From Varroa destructor (Eukaryota; Arthropoda; Arachnida; Mesostigmata; Varroidae): DNA of 64,000 bases. The position numbers and the translations under genes were made by a program. The stretch lies in NCBI RefSeq assembly GCF_002443255.2, contig NW_019211455.1:29028239-29092238 (forward strand). Direction: 5' to 3'. Shown here piece by piece: positions 26,001 through 39,314 of the stretch; position 1 is the stretch's first letter; every line of letters starts with the position of its first letter. The notes beneath the pieces were generated by a model. It was not told the DNA's origin. It did no database searches and saw nothing but the letters and a program-made list of their open reading frames with translations.

Positions 26001-27821
26001 CGTTTGTTGTTATCTGCCATAGTCTCTCTAGCGGCGTTGTTTTCGCTGCTTCCAGTCGGCGATCCCCATTCGAAGCGAACGAGGATAAAAGCAAAGGGAC
26101 GAACGGTTTTTGTAGTAAAACTCGTAAGGCTTATTTAATAGCTGTTGGTTCCCCCAAGAATTTTCCTTTTGGATTCGTTACGATAGCATGGTAAGCGGGA
26201 GGGAAACAAGCGGATTGTACGAGCGGACGGGTACAGGTGGGCTGGCAGCTATGCTGGGCACCGTAAAGGTTAGCTGGGGTGGGAAACGCGTAACTTGAAG
26301 CATACACAAGGGAAAGTAGTGGGAGCTTGATGGGTAATTTTGTCATTTGTTTCTACCCTGGCAAATCGTTCGATGTCGTACCTTGACTCCGTGCGAATAT
26401 ATGAGTATTTGGCGGTGATTCGTGAGTTCGATCGGTAGGTACGGTTCCGAACCTATTACTGTTGCAACTGCCAGTGCATCTTTGGAAGAGCCGCGTGCTT
26501 CAGGCGAAGAGATGCACACAAGTTCCTGCTTGGCTTGTGGGGTTTTAGCTAGTTTTCCAAACTCCATATTGGAATATGTTTAGTTCTGTCTCCTTATCTT
26601 TCTAACTTGCCTAGCTGAGACAGATACGCAAGCGAGCCTTTGGGCGTCTCCAGTTCCTTCACTGACTCGACCAATTTCAGGGAGCCGAGCCTGGAATCCC
26701 CGCCTGGCCTGAGCCAGTGTACTAACAAGTCCGGGCCTATTCGTTTCAGCGGTAGCAGCATTCATAATGGTAGTACTAGTAGTTTTTGTTGAGCTTTCAA
26801 ATGGAGACTGGTAACAACGTGCCTGAGCGTGTGGGTCAGGCGTACCGCACGGCACCGTCACGTACGCACCGAGTCTCGCCTTGACTTAAATTTGTTTTTG
26901 CAAGAGATGCAAGGATAGTGGCGGCGACAGGGGCGCTGCATTCTTTACAGCGCTATTATTTTTTGGTCTGGCAACTGGGTTTTAGCGCAGGCGGTTTAGC
27001 CTACAACATACCGCTGGGTTAGAGAGACCGCTTCGTGGAAACTACCTCAGAGCACACACGTATAGGAGCACTAGCGGTTACATATGGTTGTTGCATTCTA
27101 AGCTGACTATATTTGATTGTTATACGACTATATGCAATAGTACGCTATGGGAGAAAACTGGTTTACACTGAGGAAACCATCTGGCGAGGCAGAGCTCCTC
27201 TTGCTTTGGGGTCCATCTACTACTACTCGATGTGAATGCCTGTCGTTACATTGTCATTAGACATTACATCTATAATTTTATTAACCGCTGCGCAGAAAGC
27301 CCGGTCGACGATAAGAATTAGTTCCTGGCGTTTTTCAGTGGTCCTGTTCTCATATTGCGTTGCTGCACGACTGACGTGGCCTTTTTTGCCACTTGCACGC
27401 TCTCATGCATCCGTGTTATTTCTGCATAGCAATTGCTACTGTTGTTACTAGTGTTGCCTGTTTTCCGAACAACAAACACCGCCATCCCTTCCTCCTGTAT
27501 TCTCGACGACTTAATTACCTAATGGCTTACGATGCTATACCCAATGGGGAGATCTAGCCAAGCCGGCACATCCAATATGACTGTCTGTTGACTCGCGGGA
27601 CAGTAAAAGCTGTCGCGACTGCTCGAACAGCTCCCATTCTCTTTGCGACTATGAGCAGAAAGACTGGCTGAGACCGGCGTTAATTTTTCCGATGCTTTGA
27701 ATGGCTTAACGCTAGGACCCGATGCGCTAAGTAATGCACGGGCGAACCAACGTTATTCAGCGTAAACGGGCAAGGTTAGGAAAGCGACCGCCAAACTGTG
27801 TGACGTTCCCTATCCTTTCAG
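20034..27821. other. Non-coding stretch, no gene seen
   Basis: No gene recognised. Many frames of 70-150 codons overlap on both strands; none shows a domain, conserved motif or paired splice sites. The largest (20629-21078, +) starts at TTG and is low-complexity Ser/Thr/Ala sequence. GCCA and GGAC four-base runs lie at 20860-20872 and 22988-23007, and GTC/GTT triplets at about 24420-24460. Confidence 0.55.
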
Positions 27822-28086
27822 TCACGCAGTCATGAGTATGCATGCGTGCAAGCCGAGGCGACGGCGAAAAAAACTAGAACCAAAAGGCGTCAGCGAGCCT
27901 AAACAGCAGCCGAATGGTCCTGCGATGTTCCTGTTTGGCCGAGAGACAGGAACCAGCCGCGTGAAATTTGGAGTGTTTTCGGCAAGGCTGCGTACAGCCT
28001 TCTGTCCCCCAAGCCAGTCTCCTTTCCCAACCCTCCCGAAGAGCGCATTTCTGATCTTATTCCATTATGATGTGATCCAGCTGTAG
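27822..28086 (+). CDS. Weak candidate exon with start codon
   Basis: A fair splice acceptor (TTCCCTATCCTTTCAG, AG at 27820-27821) lies ten bases before an ATG at 27832 with G at -3, and the frame then runs 84 codons to a stop at 28086. The predicted chain begins basic (a cluster of Arg and Lys at residues 8-15) and later is mixed, with no known domain. Splicing just upstream of a start codon is common in animal genes, which is why this frame is listed. The same bases are open on the - strand, and the length is within chance range. No downstream donor is needed if the exon is terminal. Function unknown. Confidence 0.15.
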
Positions 28087-28865
28087 TTGGCAACGTTTTT
28101 GGTACTAGATTATTAGCACCATTTCACAGCTGTTATTCTTGCGGCATCCTTCTGTCGACATTTTCTGATACGTAGGTGCGCTATTTATTGTCCCTACGTT
28201 GGTGAGCTGGTTCAGCTAGAGCTTCGAGTATTTCTCCGGGACTATTTCGTTATTTTGCAACTCAAATGTAGCTGAGGCTCTTGAAGCGGCAACAGGTCCT
28301 TTTGTTTCTTATTAGGCCTCTTTTGTTGCTTACCGTCCTCGTTGTCCTTCGCGTATTAGCACCGCCATTCAATGTGACCGATGATGGGAATGATGACCGT
28401 TAAAGGGTTTATTTCGAACCACCTGTTTGTCGTAGCAGGAACACAAGTAACTATCGCCGCTCAGCTAATGGTAACAACAACAGCGACAAATTAATTCGTA
28501 GTTGAAGTTTGCAGTCATTGTCGCAATGGCATCCACCACGTATACTGCAAACCATCCTGATTAGATTTGAAAACACTGTGGTACTGACCTGATCTAGCGG
28601 ACAGTGTTACGGTGGCTTGATGATGTCGTGCTACTGCTGTTAGGAAAATGAATTGATCGGATACTTCCGGTTCGAACAGTGGTACGAAATAGCTACGGCG
28701 AAACTAGATGGCCAATTTTTCTGTTAGCAATAAGCGAGAGGGCGAGCCCCATCTAATAGTAGCGGCAACCGGTGTTTGAGCAGCATTTATGTTGCCCATT
28801 AAATAGTAAATAGCAACGATTGAAATGTATTAGCGTTTTTTTGCCCCCTTACTTCTGCAGCTAGA

Positions 28866-28898
28866 TGACGACGACGACAACAACAACAACAACAGCAG
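28866..28898. repeat. GAC-to-CAA compound triplet run
   Basis: Four GAC triplets pass directly into a run of about five CAA triplets and then CAG. This compound form is typical of microsatellites built by point mutation and slippage. Confidence 0.85.
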
Positions 28899-31800
28899 AC
28901 GCTCGGGAATTCACAGGCAGCAGTTACCAAGTGACGCCGCCTATCGAAGCGCGCCCACGGTGCCGCCCCATGGTTTATCTGCTTTTGTTGGCGTTGATGT
29001 TGACGATGATACAGCTCTATGTTTGCTGAGCACTCGACGACGTGTGCTCTGCGGCGTTCCAGAACAACAGACTTCTTTCTGTCCTGCCTACTCTCTAGCT
29101 ATTTTGTAGTACACACTGTTGGCGTATTATATATGTAATAAGTATACTATACTACATATAAACTACTGTGACTACCATCGAATCTCAGTATTCGGTAATG
29201 AATGACGTCATACATGTCTATATATTTATATAACAGCATATATGTCTGTACACGTTAGTGAATCTACGCGTCGAATGACTACGTAATAAATATTCAATCG
29301 CCAAATGCATCTGTGTGTGGCGATCGCCGTTTACGTCCCTTTAGCCTCTGTTTTAACGAAGCCCAGCTACGAACGGCGGCTCGACGGTTGAGTCTTTATC
29401 GTTCCGTGATTCATTGTTTTTTTTCGAGTTCATGATCTTTAATTAATTTGTCGATTTTTTGTTGACTCTTTTGTGGATCGCCCTTTAGCCCTTCGGCAGC
29501 AAACGACAACAAGGCGCCCGTTTCCCTGCAGCATTATTTTTTTTGCTTTGCTATTTATAGCACTTCACCAGACAGGGAGAGGAAGATACGACAGGGACGA
29601 GCGGAAAGGGCCGTATACAAGATAGGCCGGGGCCGCTGAAGAAGGACCCCGTGACAAAGAGCGCTTATCTGTTCTTGGCCTCGGCTGCTGAGAATAATGT
29701 GAATATTTATTTATCTTGACCGCTATCTCGACACCGGCACGAAGAAGCGCGGCTTGAAGCGAGATATGATATGGTGGCAGCCATAAAGGCAGAAAAAAAA
29801 ACAGATGAAAAGTTGACGACATTGGTGCTGCAGCTTGGCCACTTGGCTTGCTTAAGGTTGACAGCGTGAACGAAAAATTATAAGAAAGCAGCACCTGCGG
29901 CCCAGAACAGCATCGAGCTGCATTAACATTGTCACTGACTTCACTACTGGGGCATTTCATTAAGGGGCAGTCGCGGGAGGTTGGCTGTAAAAGGAAGCGA
30001 AGGGAAAACTGGTATGATCGTAGGCCGTGCTGTAACTTTGATTCAAACCGAGATCGATATCGCTGTTTTGCCTTCGTCAACGGCGATGAGAGCAAATTAA
30101 AGCAGCAGAGCTGCTACTGGCGACGGTGGGGATGATACGTGCGGTAGATATCTTCAACGACTTCAGCGCGAACTGTATCGAATTGATTCTGCTGCATCAC
30201 CAACTTTCTCTTCTCATGAAAAGCGACGTGAAGAACGATAGTTTTTGCCGGCAATAGAACTGGCGCTGTTGCTACAACGTATAATAATATGTTATAGGAT
30301 TTTGCCCCCCATAGTACCACATAGCACACATGCCCCACCTCACCTGTCTCATGGAACACTTACATTGAGGTGGTAAAGCCCTCTAGTCATCTAGAAAAGC
30401 TTGTGCACATAATACTCTCAGCTTTCCTTTAACGGACGAGCCTTTTTTTGAGAGTTTCGGGACCTCATGACGCACATGCGTTATCAGCGGCCAATCTCCA
30501 GCTCTCCCGAGGGTCGGGACTACGTTCTAAGAAGAGTCTGCTAAGATCCTAGCTCATTTCTAGGATTATTGGTTCGTGAATTTTCAGTGCAGTCGCTCAT
30601 TCATACAGATCGAAACTATAACCGATTAAGCTTAACCGAATAAGTTATTGTATGTTAGTAACAGAGTCGCCACTGCTAATCGTTATCCCCCATTACTTCT
30701 AAGGGTAGACGTCGAAAATGCAACGCACATTGCTGACTTGGTATTCCTCCACGAAATCATTATCGTTTTTCTTATCATGCTTTAGGTTTATAATATTTCG
30801 ACGTCCTTTGCCGTCCGCGTACATTAGATACAAAGCCAGCTGCAGCTGATTGGCTGGTAGACTGACCGCCCCCTAGCCTGTTGTTCGCTGCTCAACTAAT
30901 ATAGATCTATAATAGACCTACTGAATTAAGAACAGCAAAGGATTCGTCAATCTATTTGCATCTACATCGGTATGGATCTAGATGTGTGCGTATAGTCTCA
31001 TTTCTGACATGGCGCAGCGCCAAACGCGAGACTACATATTCCGTCATTCAATCGCTAATTTTACTTTATTTTTTTTCTTCTGTTCGTTTATCAGGAATTG
31101 GAACCAACGCAACGATTAACAGTGCTCCTCTTGAGTGCTAATATCATCTATATGTATCCATTGAAATAGTAGCTAATGTGGTGTCGTCCGTCTCGACAGA
31201 TCATGGCCACAAGAAATAACTCTCGCCAGACCAGAACTTCTTCTTGCCGCATTACAGAGCACACGCAGCCAATAGTAGCCGGCCGTAGCCACACTCACGA
31301 AAGTTGCTCTTGCCGTTGTCCAAAAAAACTTGAACGATAGTAGAGTAAGAGGGTCGGAGGCTCCCTCGACCGTTTTTGGCGTAAATGGCTCCCTACGCTC
31401 ACCGTTTGAATAACTGGGTCTCTACGCATCGCTCCGGGGCATTCTAGTCAGACAGGTAAAATTATATTAAACAGAATCTTTCTTAAAACGTTTTTCTACA
31501 CCGATCCCAGTTGATCGACAGCTGTTTAAGCTGCAGAGAACTTGCAGTTGTAGACGTAGGTCTGTATCTAGTTATAGTATTATAATATGGTAGAAATATT
31601 AGACCACTCACCCCACAAATCGCATTCTTTTTAACTTAAAATGTATATTTTAGTTTGGCAAAAAAAAATTTATGGATTCACATTAAGTGGACTTTTAGTA
31701 GAATTTTGATTTGTGATGCCGCCTTCTTGACATCGACGGCTTGTCTAAGCATAAGGGGCCAACGGTATGTATAATGTCGATAAACATATATGTAATATAT

Positions 31801-32660
31801 ATATAAGGGCAACAGCAGCTTGTTATTTATACTATATCGAACACGTAGACTGCTCAGTGCGGGAGTCAAAAATAATGCATCTTAACTCCTCTAGTCAATT
31901 GATATGGTCCCATCGGCCACCTTCCGTCTACACTAACGCAGACGTGCTTTAAATAATCTGACAGCCTGAGCCCGAATCCATTTTATACCCATGTATGGCT
32001 TCAGTTTCCTAAAACAGAAATAATCGCGCTCAACAAAAACCTAATGTTTAAAAAGTTCCAGTACTGCATTAGTATAAACGGCAACTAGCTTTCCATTATT
32101 ATGTCTACTTCGTCGTATATGTAACTCAGACAGTCACTGTGCGCATGCACGCACGTGCATGTAATGGGTTCTCATTTGCAGGGACTGGCTGCTTAGGTAG
32201 GTAGCACTGCCACAATATCGTATTGGCTCTCTGCTGTTTAGCTAGCATGTTGATTCGTTTCTGCCGCTGTCATCGCTATTGTAACTACTACTACGCACCG
32301 ACGACAGAAAGACTGTTTACTTGTGTTCGGACCTAGGACGCGCGATTGTATGTATTTATTGACGGCGAGAGGGGAGTGGGGATAGGTTTTCGCCTCCAAT
32401 CGTCTTGCATCGTCTCCCATTTGTTTGTCTCGGATAAGGTCAGCGTGACTGGCGCTGCTGGTGTCTTCTCGACCATTCTCTGACTCCTCTTGCCATTTTT
32501 CTCTTCTCTTGACATCGTTTTCGGAAGAATTGAGAGTGGGAAAAATTCGTTGGTCATTCAGTTGGTATCTCGTTTCGTCGTGGCCACTCGAGGGTTCGTC
32601 GACGCCTCGTTGGCCAATTCCCATGCGTTTGCATTCTTGCCTGCATTGACGGCACCGTCG

Positions 32661-32690
32661 CTGCTGCCGCCGCCGCCGCCGCTGCCGGCG
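32661..32690. repeat. GCC/CTG triplet run
   Basis: CTG CTG followed by GCC units and variants over 30 bases. It lies about 45 bases from the - strand splice-like site at 32738/32737. Confidence 0.8.
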
Positions 32691-32728
32691 TCGTTAGGTA
32701 AAAATAGTAATATAACGTCTACGCACAC

Positions 32729-32757
32729 ATATCTTACCTGAACAAAAACAGCAGTGC
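32729..32757 (-). promoter_or_regulatory. Candidate recursive splice site, minus strand
   Basis: Read on the - strand the sequence is CTGCTGTTTTTGTTCAG directly followed by GTAAGAT. The acceptor AG lies at 32739-32738 and the donor GT begins at 32737. The pyrimidine tract is shorter than at the + strand site at 6543 and the branch-point region is not convincing. Being on the opposite strand, both sites cannot belong to the same intron. At least one of the two is therefore likely a chance match or belongs to another transcript. Confidence 0.2.
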
Positions 32758-34692
32758 TGGTAATGGTATCCATGTCACGTCAATATTGTTGTTGTTATTA
32801 ATGCTATTGCTGCTGTTGGTGTTATCCTCCAGTCTACGACAAAACACGGTGCTCTAGTGTATGCCCTATGCGACATGATTGACCAACGGTGGCCGGCGCT
32901 ACCGTTAGCGGTACGTTTCATTGTGATACGTTTTTTCCTTTGACACTCGACAACTACCACTGCACCCACTTCAACTAAGAGAGAAAGTTTGAAAGCTTTG
33001 AAGAAAGATAGCTAGCTTTCGAATGAACCAATGGCGTCCAACATCAGCGATAGTGAAATTCAACAGTCCGTACTAACCGCGTTGCAGATAATTGCATCTC
33101 ACCGTCCCCCTTCTCCGCGTTTGCGAGCGTTATTGACACCGTCATTGGATGGAAATGTCATCGGTGATGGTGGTGGCCACATCAGCCGTGCAGGTCACAA
33201 TAAGATATAAGGCCATCGATATGATGAGTAGCCTTCGTTCCGCAGATGGCCAGTTGTCTCCGTAAAGCCGACGTCGCAGTTCTCGAGTTACAGCGTTCAA
33301 TGCCCGGGTCGCAACGTCGCGTTCACTCTTTGTTCCCTGCTTCTGCTCCACGTGAAAATCGCTATAGATTACGACTGCGAGAACAGTCAGAAATAACAGC
33401 AGCAGCGGGCGCAGTGTTAGCGCCAACGATAATAAACACTGCATCCCCAGTTCTATTGCAGGTCTTAATATTGGAGTTGCTTGGCCATTGTTTTGCCCAC
33501 CACATCTTCACATGGTGCGATGCCATTCAGCTGACGTGGGGTTGCAGGCGGTGAGAACAACATTAGTGGTCGCGACACGCCGATATGTCACGCTGCCCGA
33601 CGGCCCTGAAGCCGCTACCGTTATTGGATTGATCGTCCTCTTGCTGCCTGCTTGGTCTTGGGGGCAAGCGGTGCTGGTGTTTCGCCAATGATTAATGTAT
33701 TTAGTCGACCGAACCCACCTGTATCCATACCTACCCACATTCTGTATATCATATACATGATGAGACAAATGTATTATACTTGAAAGTTCCATCAACAGAA
33801 GGAGGAGCAGCGCATTACGATAGCTCCTTGAACTTATATCTTACTAGTTTACATACATTGTGGTCAAAATAAGCATGCTAGTCGTAATCGTTGTAATTTG
33901 ACATGTAATATACGCCCAAATGTAGCAACAATGGTAGAACTAATGCTGGGAGTAGTTGTTATCGGCACAAACCGCGAGGTGGGAGGCATGCTTGACACGC
34001 TCCGGTACAGACACGTCCTGCTCCTCTTGCATCTTCGGACAACAAGATTGGAGCAATCTAACTCGACATAAAAGGTACGAAGTCATCATCTACGAGAGTA
34101 GTCTTGCGTAAGTGGTGTCTCGATACTGGTTTATGCCAGTGGTGTTCATTTTAACCCTAATAGCTAGCAGTGATTCGACAGCAAATCCAGTCTATTTGGA
34201 GCTACAGGGTGGCAGAAGTAAACGGCATAAACAAATACACGACTCGAGCAGAAAGAAGGGAAAAGAGAGAGCAAGCTTGACCCGGTAACGGACAACAAGA
34301 ACAGCCATAACGATGGTTACTGCTGTCACCACTCGATGAGTTGGCTAGTAAGCTCGCGTTATGATTTTGATAAAACAACGGTTGACGTCCCTAGTGCTCC
34401 ATCCTTTACGTCTACCCCTCTGCCGTGACACACGACGAAAACTGGCACTGAACGATGGGTAGGGAGCAGTTTAAGTAAATGAGAGAGTTGGCCACAGGTT
34501 GCGAGACGGAGTCCGCTAGAGGAGTGACCAGTAGCTACGGAATGAATTTTGTTCGAATAAAAAAAATTGTTTATAAGCCGCTTGCGCCTTTGCCAGAATT
34601 ACTGAAAAGTAGTACTTAGTACAAATCCGATGAGACATTATTAGTGTGATGATATTGTTCGCTACTTAGCTATAGTGATGTGACGAGATGAG

Positions 34693-34740
34693 AATAAAGT
34701 ATCTTTATAAATAAAGTAATAAAATAAGGTAAATAAAGTA
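34693..34740. repeat. Dispersed AATAAAGTA repeat
   Basis: The nonamer AATAAAGTA occurs at 34693, 34710 and 34732, with a near copy at about 34722. The spacing is 17 and 22 bp, so it is a loose tandem rather than a strict one. Each copy contains AATAAA, the standard polyadenylation hexamer, but no gene ends upstream to use it. Confidence 0.7.
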
Positions 34741-34901
34741 CTAGAAATAACGTATTTTATTATTATTTGCAGACAAAGGTACGTGAACAGACATAGGGGA
34801 CGGCTAAACCTATTGCTTGAACAACTATTAGCGTAAATTACCCCCTAACGCACTCCTTTTTACTATCTGTCGGATTGAACTTTAGATATTGGAATCGGTC
34901 T

Positions 34902-34916
34902 GGGGGGGGGGGGGGG
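34902..34916. repeat. Homopolymer of 15 G
   Basis: Fifteen consecutive G bases, the longest G run in the window. Such a run is prone to sequencing and assembly length error and can form G-quadruplex structure. Confidence 0.9.
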
Positions 34917-37900
34917 TTAGAACCTAGATATAATAGAGATGCGAGCCTACGTCATAAATGTTTACACGGGACAAGTCTTCTTTTGTCATTTTTATAGCAC
35001 CGATTTTTTGTACTTACACGCTTCTCAGTATTTGGATATGTATATATATGCATATGTAAACACGATGGATCCGGGAGGAAGCAGTACAATTCAAGCAAGA
35101 GGGATGGGGTGCAATGGTGGCCAATCGCTTCTCTGGCTGCTGGTGTATGATGGTGACTGGCGAGGCTTGAGTATGAGGAAGCGAAAGATATAGAAATGAG
35201 GAGAAAAGAAAATGAAAAAAAGCTGCACGTCTTTCCATAGCTCGACGTGTCGTGTGGGGCAGCTGTCCCTATGGATTTATGCAAACTGTGTGTGAGCCAA
35301 TTGGTCAATGACGCAGCTAGCCTGGCAGATACCTTTCTCCTCTATGGGAAAACGGCGACCAGTTTGATAAGAACAGTATCAGTTCCAATACTTTGTTCTT
35401 CTTCTTTTACGCTAGGATTTTGTCCTTTCGAACAAGACAGCTGGCCCGCGTTATCTCTGCGCACGCGCGAGGTTAGACGAACCGTAACTCGCTGATCGAT
35501 AGAAACTAGCTGGGCGTAATACGGCAAAGTACGTACGCTATATAATGGATCGTTGTAACAATATTAGACTAGGATAAATAGCAGTCTCGTTGTTTTTGTG
35601 GAAATATATCCTTTACCTGTAGGCATTCTGTTTATATCTGTAAAAGCCGGTTAAGTAATTCAGCCTCATCATGTTAGCGCAATGCACGTCCGATAAGGCA
35701 GGCACAACCGAGTTCCTTGCGGTAAGGCAATAGTCCCAGTGGCATTATCTATGTATATCTTTAATTAAGGTTGCCCATTGTTGCCTGTTGTTTCATACCT
35801 GTGCAAGTGATATAAAACATCGCTACATTATGACAATCGCGCTCATACGGGTTTCATAAATATAATACTATGATGCAATATTATATAATATAGGCGCTTC
35901 AATTTTGACATACTCTAATGCACTCTAAAATAATGACGTACTATTCATCTACACGCACACAAGAGCGTCAATTCGTCGAGACGGATGTACATTTACAAAT
36001 GTCCGACGACAGACGCGGCTGACCGTATCGATTGGTAACCATTTGACAGTTATTACAGGCTTGGCGCCACTTTACCAAAGGTCTGGCTTGACTTGATGAC
36101 AACCCATCACTTGACCAAATATGCCGCTATGGTGGGTAATATTTATTCATCATTATTTACTCATCGATTTACTTAGCCTAAACGAAATTGTGGTCGTTTT
36201 GTTTGTCACGGTTTATTCTGATAAGAGCTACGCCGTCCAGCAAGGTCAGCGGCGGTAGCGTATTCTAGCGCCTTTGGAATGCAAGGACAAGGGGAACTGG
36301 CAGCAAAGTCAGCACGAGTTTTTCGTTGCCGCTACCACTAAAACTAGCATCAGCCCCCTAAACACCAAACGCCTTCTCCTCCCTCTCGCTTTCTACTTTC
36401 CCCCGGACTCGCAAACCCCCAGAGCATAAAATTACCGTCCCCCTTCACATCTTACTTAGCACCGTCATGTCGCTGCGTGATATTATCGACTTGTCCTGAT
36501 GCCACTGCCGCTGCTGGTGGTTCTTTCAGAGCATCGTCACTGGGCGTAGGTATCAATGAACTTCGTATAGCTGTCAATTTATCGTTGCGTTCGTAGTCGC
36601 AGGTGGCTCGAGTCGATCCAGCCGAGAATTACAACAGCTAAAGTTGAGTGACTTACGATCGAATTGACTAAACTACCTTTGCTGGTTAAAATGCCCAATG
36701 TTTACCTTTCACCATTGTCCAGTAGCTATCGGCAGATATAATAAATATATTTTTCATGATCATTTTTGTTGACGGGACCATAGTTTGTAATAGCAGCGGC
36801 GGAATCAGGTAACGTCTATCGGGTAGGCGACAAAAAGTAAAGTAATAGCAACAGTTGTTTCTTGTTGCCATCGTTAATGTTGGCGCAGCTGTCGCCGTCG
36901 ATTTGAAGGACCCGACTCGTACGTTCGGATAGTTGTGGCAACCATCTTTGGGTCGCGGTCGTCTTCAAGTGGAATTCGGGGGCTGTTGAAGCGGGTACGA
37001 CCGCCGTCGTAACCGCCATAGTGGCCGGGAGCAACAACAGCCGTCGAATCGAGGCAACGTAGAGCGCTGGCATTTGTTCGTGGCGCCTACTGCTATTACC
37101 CCAGCCGCTGCCGAAATAACTAGCCGTAGATCGGTGGTCAGCGATGACTTTCTATAAAGAAAAAAGTTATTATACAGTTGAAGTTGTGTCAAAGACGCCA
37201 GATTTTATGATTCCGCTGTTCAAGCAGCAGTAGATTACGCAGAATCAGAGTAGACAAGTAATGTGAGGCGGACGTACATATTGGCACTTAATAGACATGC
37301 GAGTGGATGTCAGCAATAAGCAATACCCAATGTCGGAAAGAAGATGCCGCTATAGTAAGGTCAGTGCAAAGTTTCTTCTTCGAGCGGCATCTGTTGAATG
37401 CTGCCATATTTTTTAATAGGTAAAAATAGGACAATGGATTACGCCGCTATCTAGCAACAATGGGAGAATACGCATGCCACGCACGCAATCACGACGTGCC
37501 AGACCAATACCGCGTTGCCTGGCCTTAATCCTGTGGCTGATTGTAAGCCGCGATCGGTTGTTATTTAGGTGTGTAGGCCTAATATAATTGGGTTGGCTAT
37601 TCGTTCACTATGTAATCAGGGTAGTGGCCGCTTAATGCTCCTCCTTAGAATCTGTTCTCTCACTTCTTACATGATTGACAGCATTCAATGGCTGCCTGGT
37701 CAGTGAAATGGTCCGACAGAGCTACGTAACGTCCTTGTGGCCGTGTTAGCTAGTGAGAAGTGAAAAATCTGTTCAATAATCGGCATGTTTTTATAATCAG
37801 GGGAGCGGTTAGTGAAACCCCTTGCAAAGTGACTAGCTCGTTCCCCCGACCTAGTCGAGTTAGTCAATGCCGTCGCGATTTTCGTGTCTCCGAGGTTCGA

Positions 37901-38008
37901 TCTAAGTGCGAAGTCTCGCATGCCCACCGAAAGCCACGGGCAGAGTCCTAGAACTACATAGCCGATCCGACTACGAAAAACGTTCTCATTGGCTAGCGTC
38001 AGCGACGA

Positions 38009-38029
38009 GACGACGACGACGACGACGAC
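38009..38029. repeat. (GAC)7 triplet run
   Basis: Seven GAC-type units. It reads as poly-Arg in one frame on each strand, which lengthens the chance frames around it. No coding support. Confidence 0.85.
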
Positions 38030-39314
38030 AGCTTGCGTCGGTGCCATTAGGAGCCAGCGCCGGAAAGAAGGAATTTGTGGACGAGAGGACATTTGCGCAG
38101 CGGCTCGGGGGAATAGATAGTGTGCTCGGGGACCTGGATGGATGAGAAACCAAGATGTCTCTGCTCAGTGTGGACGAGTCTCGAAATCTACAAATCGACA
38201 GACAAACCGATATAGCTAACTGAACCGACCAACACAAACTCTACTCTCCAGGAACCAACTTGCTCCGCGGCCTCCAACATCACACCGGTGGAGGCCAGAC
38301 TGAGCTGACAGCTTTCAGAGCATTGGCTGCACAGTAACGGGCTAAGTTAAATGTACCGGAAAGAATTCAAGTGGTTGAGATAACCAGAGTGTGTGAATCG
38401 CGCCGCATATGACGTTGCAATGATCATTTTCTGTAAAGGTCTGAGGAGCTCTGTCCCAACGTGCAGAAGCTGGCGCGGTGCTCCAGAGATCACTGTTCAT
38501 AGCGTCGTTAAGTGAGATGCTACAGCCTGTTCGAACATACTCCGTCAAAAACGGAATTTGATCAAAATTGGAAAAAACTTGGGCCTGAAAGGATGTAAGT
38601 GTATAAGACGTTAAGTCCCTGGTCGCTAGTATCAGTTTCTACTAATTAGTTATCTGGCGGCCCAGCAGATGTCGTTGGACGCAAGTTCGTCGACTGTTAG
38701 CGTCCATCCATAAATTCAAGTTTGTAATTAACGGCCGTCATCGAGCAAGCGGTAGGAAGTGACTTATTTCTGACTGACGCCGCACTTGTGGTCACTCTTC
38801 AACTACATGATGCTAAGTAGAACAATGGTTTGTCCCATTGTCGTCATAGTGTAACAGACGCGAAGGCGGTAGATAGATAGGCATGTTAGCATTTTTCCAT
38901 TGGGTGGCATAATTCCATTCGGCCAGTACGTGGCCATTAGGTTAAAAAGTAATATCGGATTGTATACAGACGTTGAGGAAGGTATCGATTTGCAAATGTC
39001 TGAGGCACAGAAATGGCAGTGTCTTGAGAGATGGATTTGAAGAGTTTTGCCCGAAAATAAAGATTTGAATATACGTCTAAATTTTTAAGCGACAATTGAT
39101 TTAAGTGCATCGGAATCATTCAGAAAATTAAGCTAAATAATGTATCTGCTTCTCAAAGCTGTCATTTTCGAACATATACTATTGAACAGTAGGAACGTAA
39201 TTTGTTCGACCAGCAGCACCCTAGTAAAATAGTAATACCGAATATTTGAAAATTCTAAAGGTCGATACACAGGGATACAGTCAACGGAACATTCGAATGT
39301 AAATAGCTTTCAAT
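38030..39314. other. Non-coding stretch before the assembly gap
   Basis: No gene, RNA or repeat family recognised. Sequence becomes AT-richer towards the gap from about 38930. Confidence 0.6.

Larger units (their letters stand above)
28087..32730. other. Non-coding, stop-rich stretch
   Basis: No gene recognised. From about 28090 to 29560 all six frames are broken by stops. A GAC run passes into a CAA run at 28866-28898, and AT-rich patches lie at about 29125-29165, 29215-29245 and 31560-31600. A 176-codon frame at 29565-30095 (-) starts at TTG and has no recognisable domain. GC-rich GCC triplets lie at 32661-32690. Confidence 0.6.
32758..37980. other. Non-coding, AT-rich stretch
   Basis: No gene recognised. 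The stretch includes a dispersed AATAAAGTA repeat at 34693-34740, a G15 run at 34902-34916 and AT-rich sequence around 35865-35905. A 10-bp inverted repeat (AGATGCCGCT and its complement) spans about 37342-37392; stems of that size are expected a few times by chance here. Segments 33800-34930 and 35530-36680 have no long frame on either strand. Confidence 0.6.

Noticed and set aside
29565..30095. 176-codon frame, minus strand
   Set aside because: It starts at TTG, the first ATG is nearly 50 codons in, no motif is seen, and it has no splice context.
35604..35615. ATATCCTTTA, resembling the donor of minor (U12-type) introns
   Set aside because: No matching branch-point TCCTTAAC with a nearby terminal AC or AG was seen downstream. 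A match this short is expected by chance.
37342..37392. 10-bp inverted repeat AGATGCCGCT with a 31-base loop
   Set aside because: About three such stems are expected by chance at this loop size in 64 kb, and no extended pairing was found.
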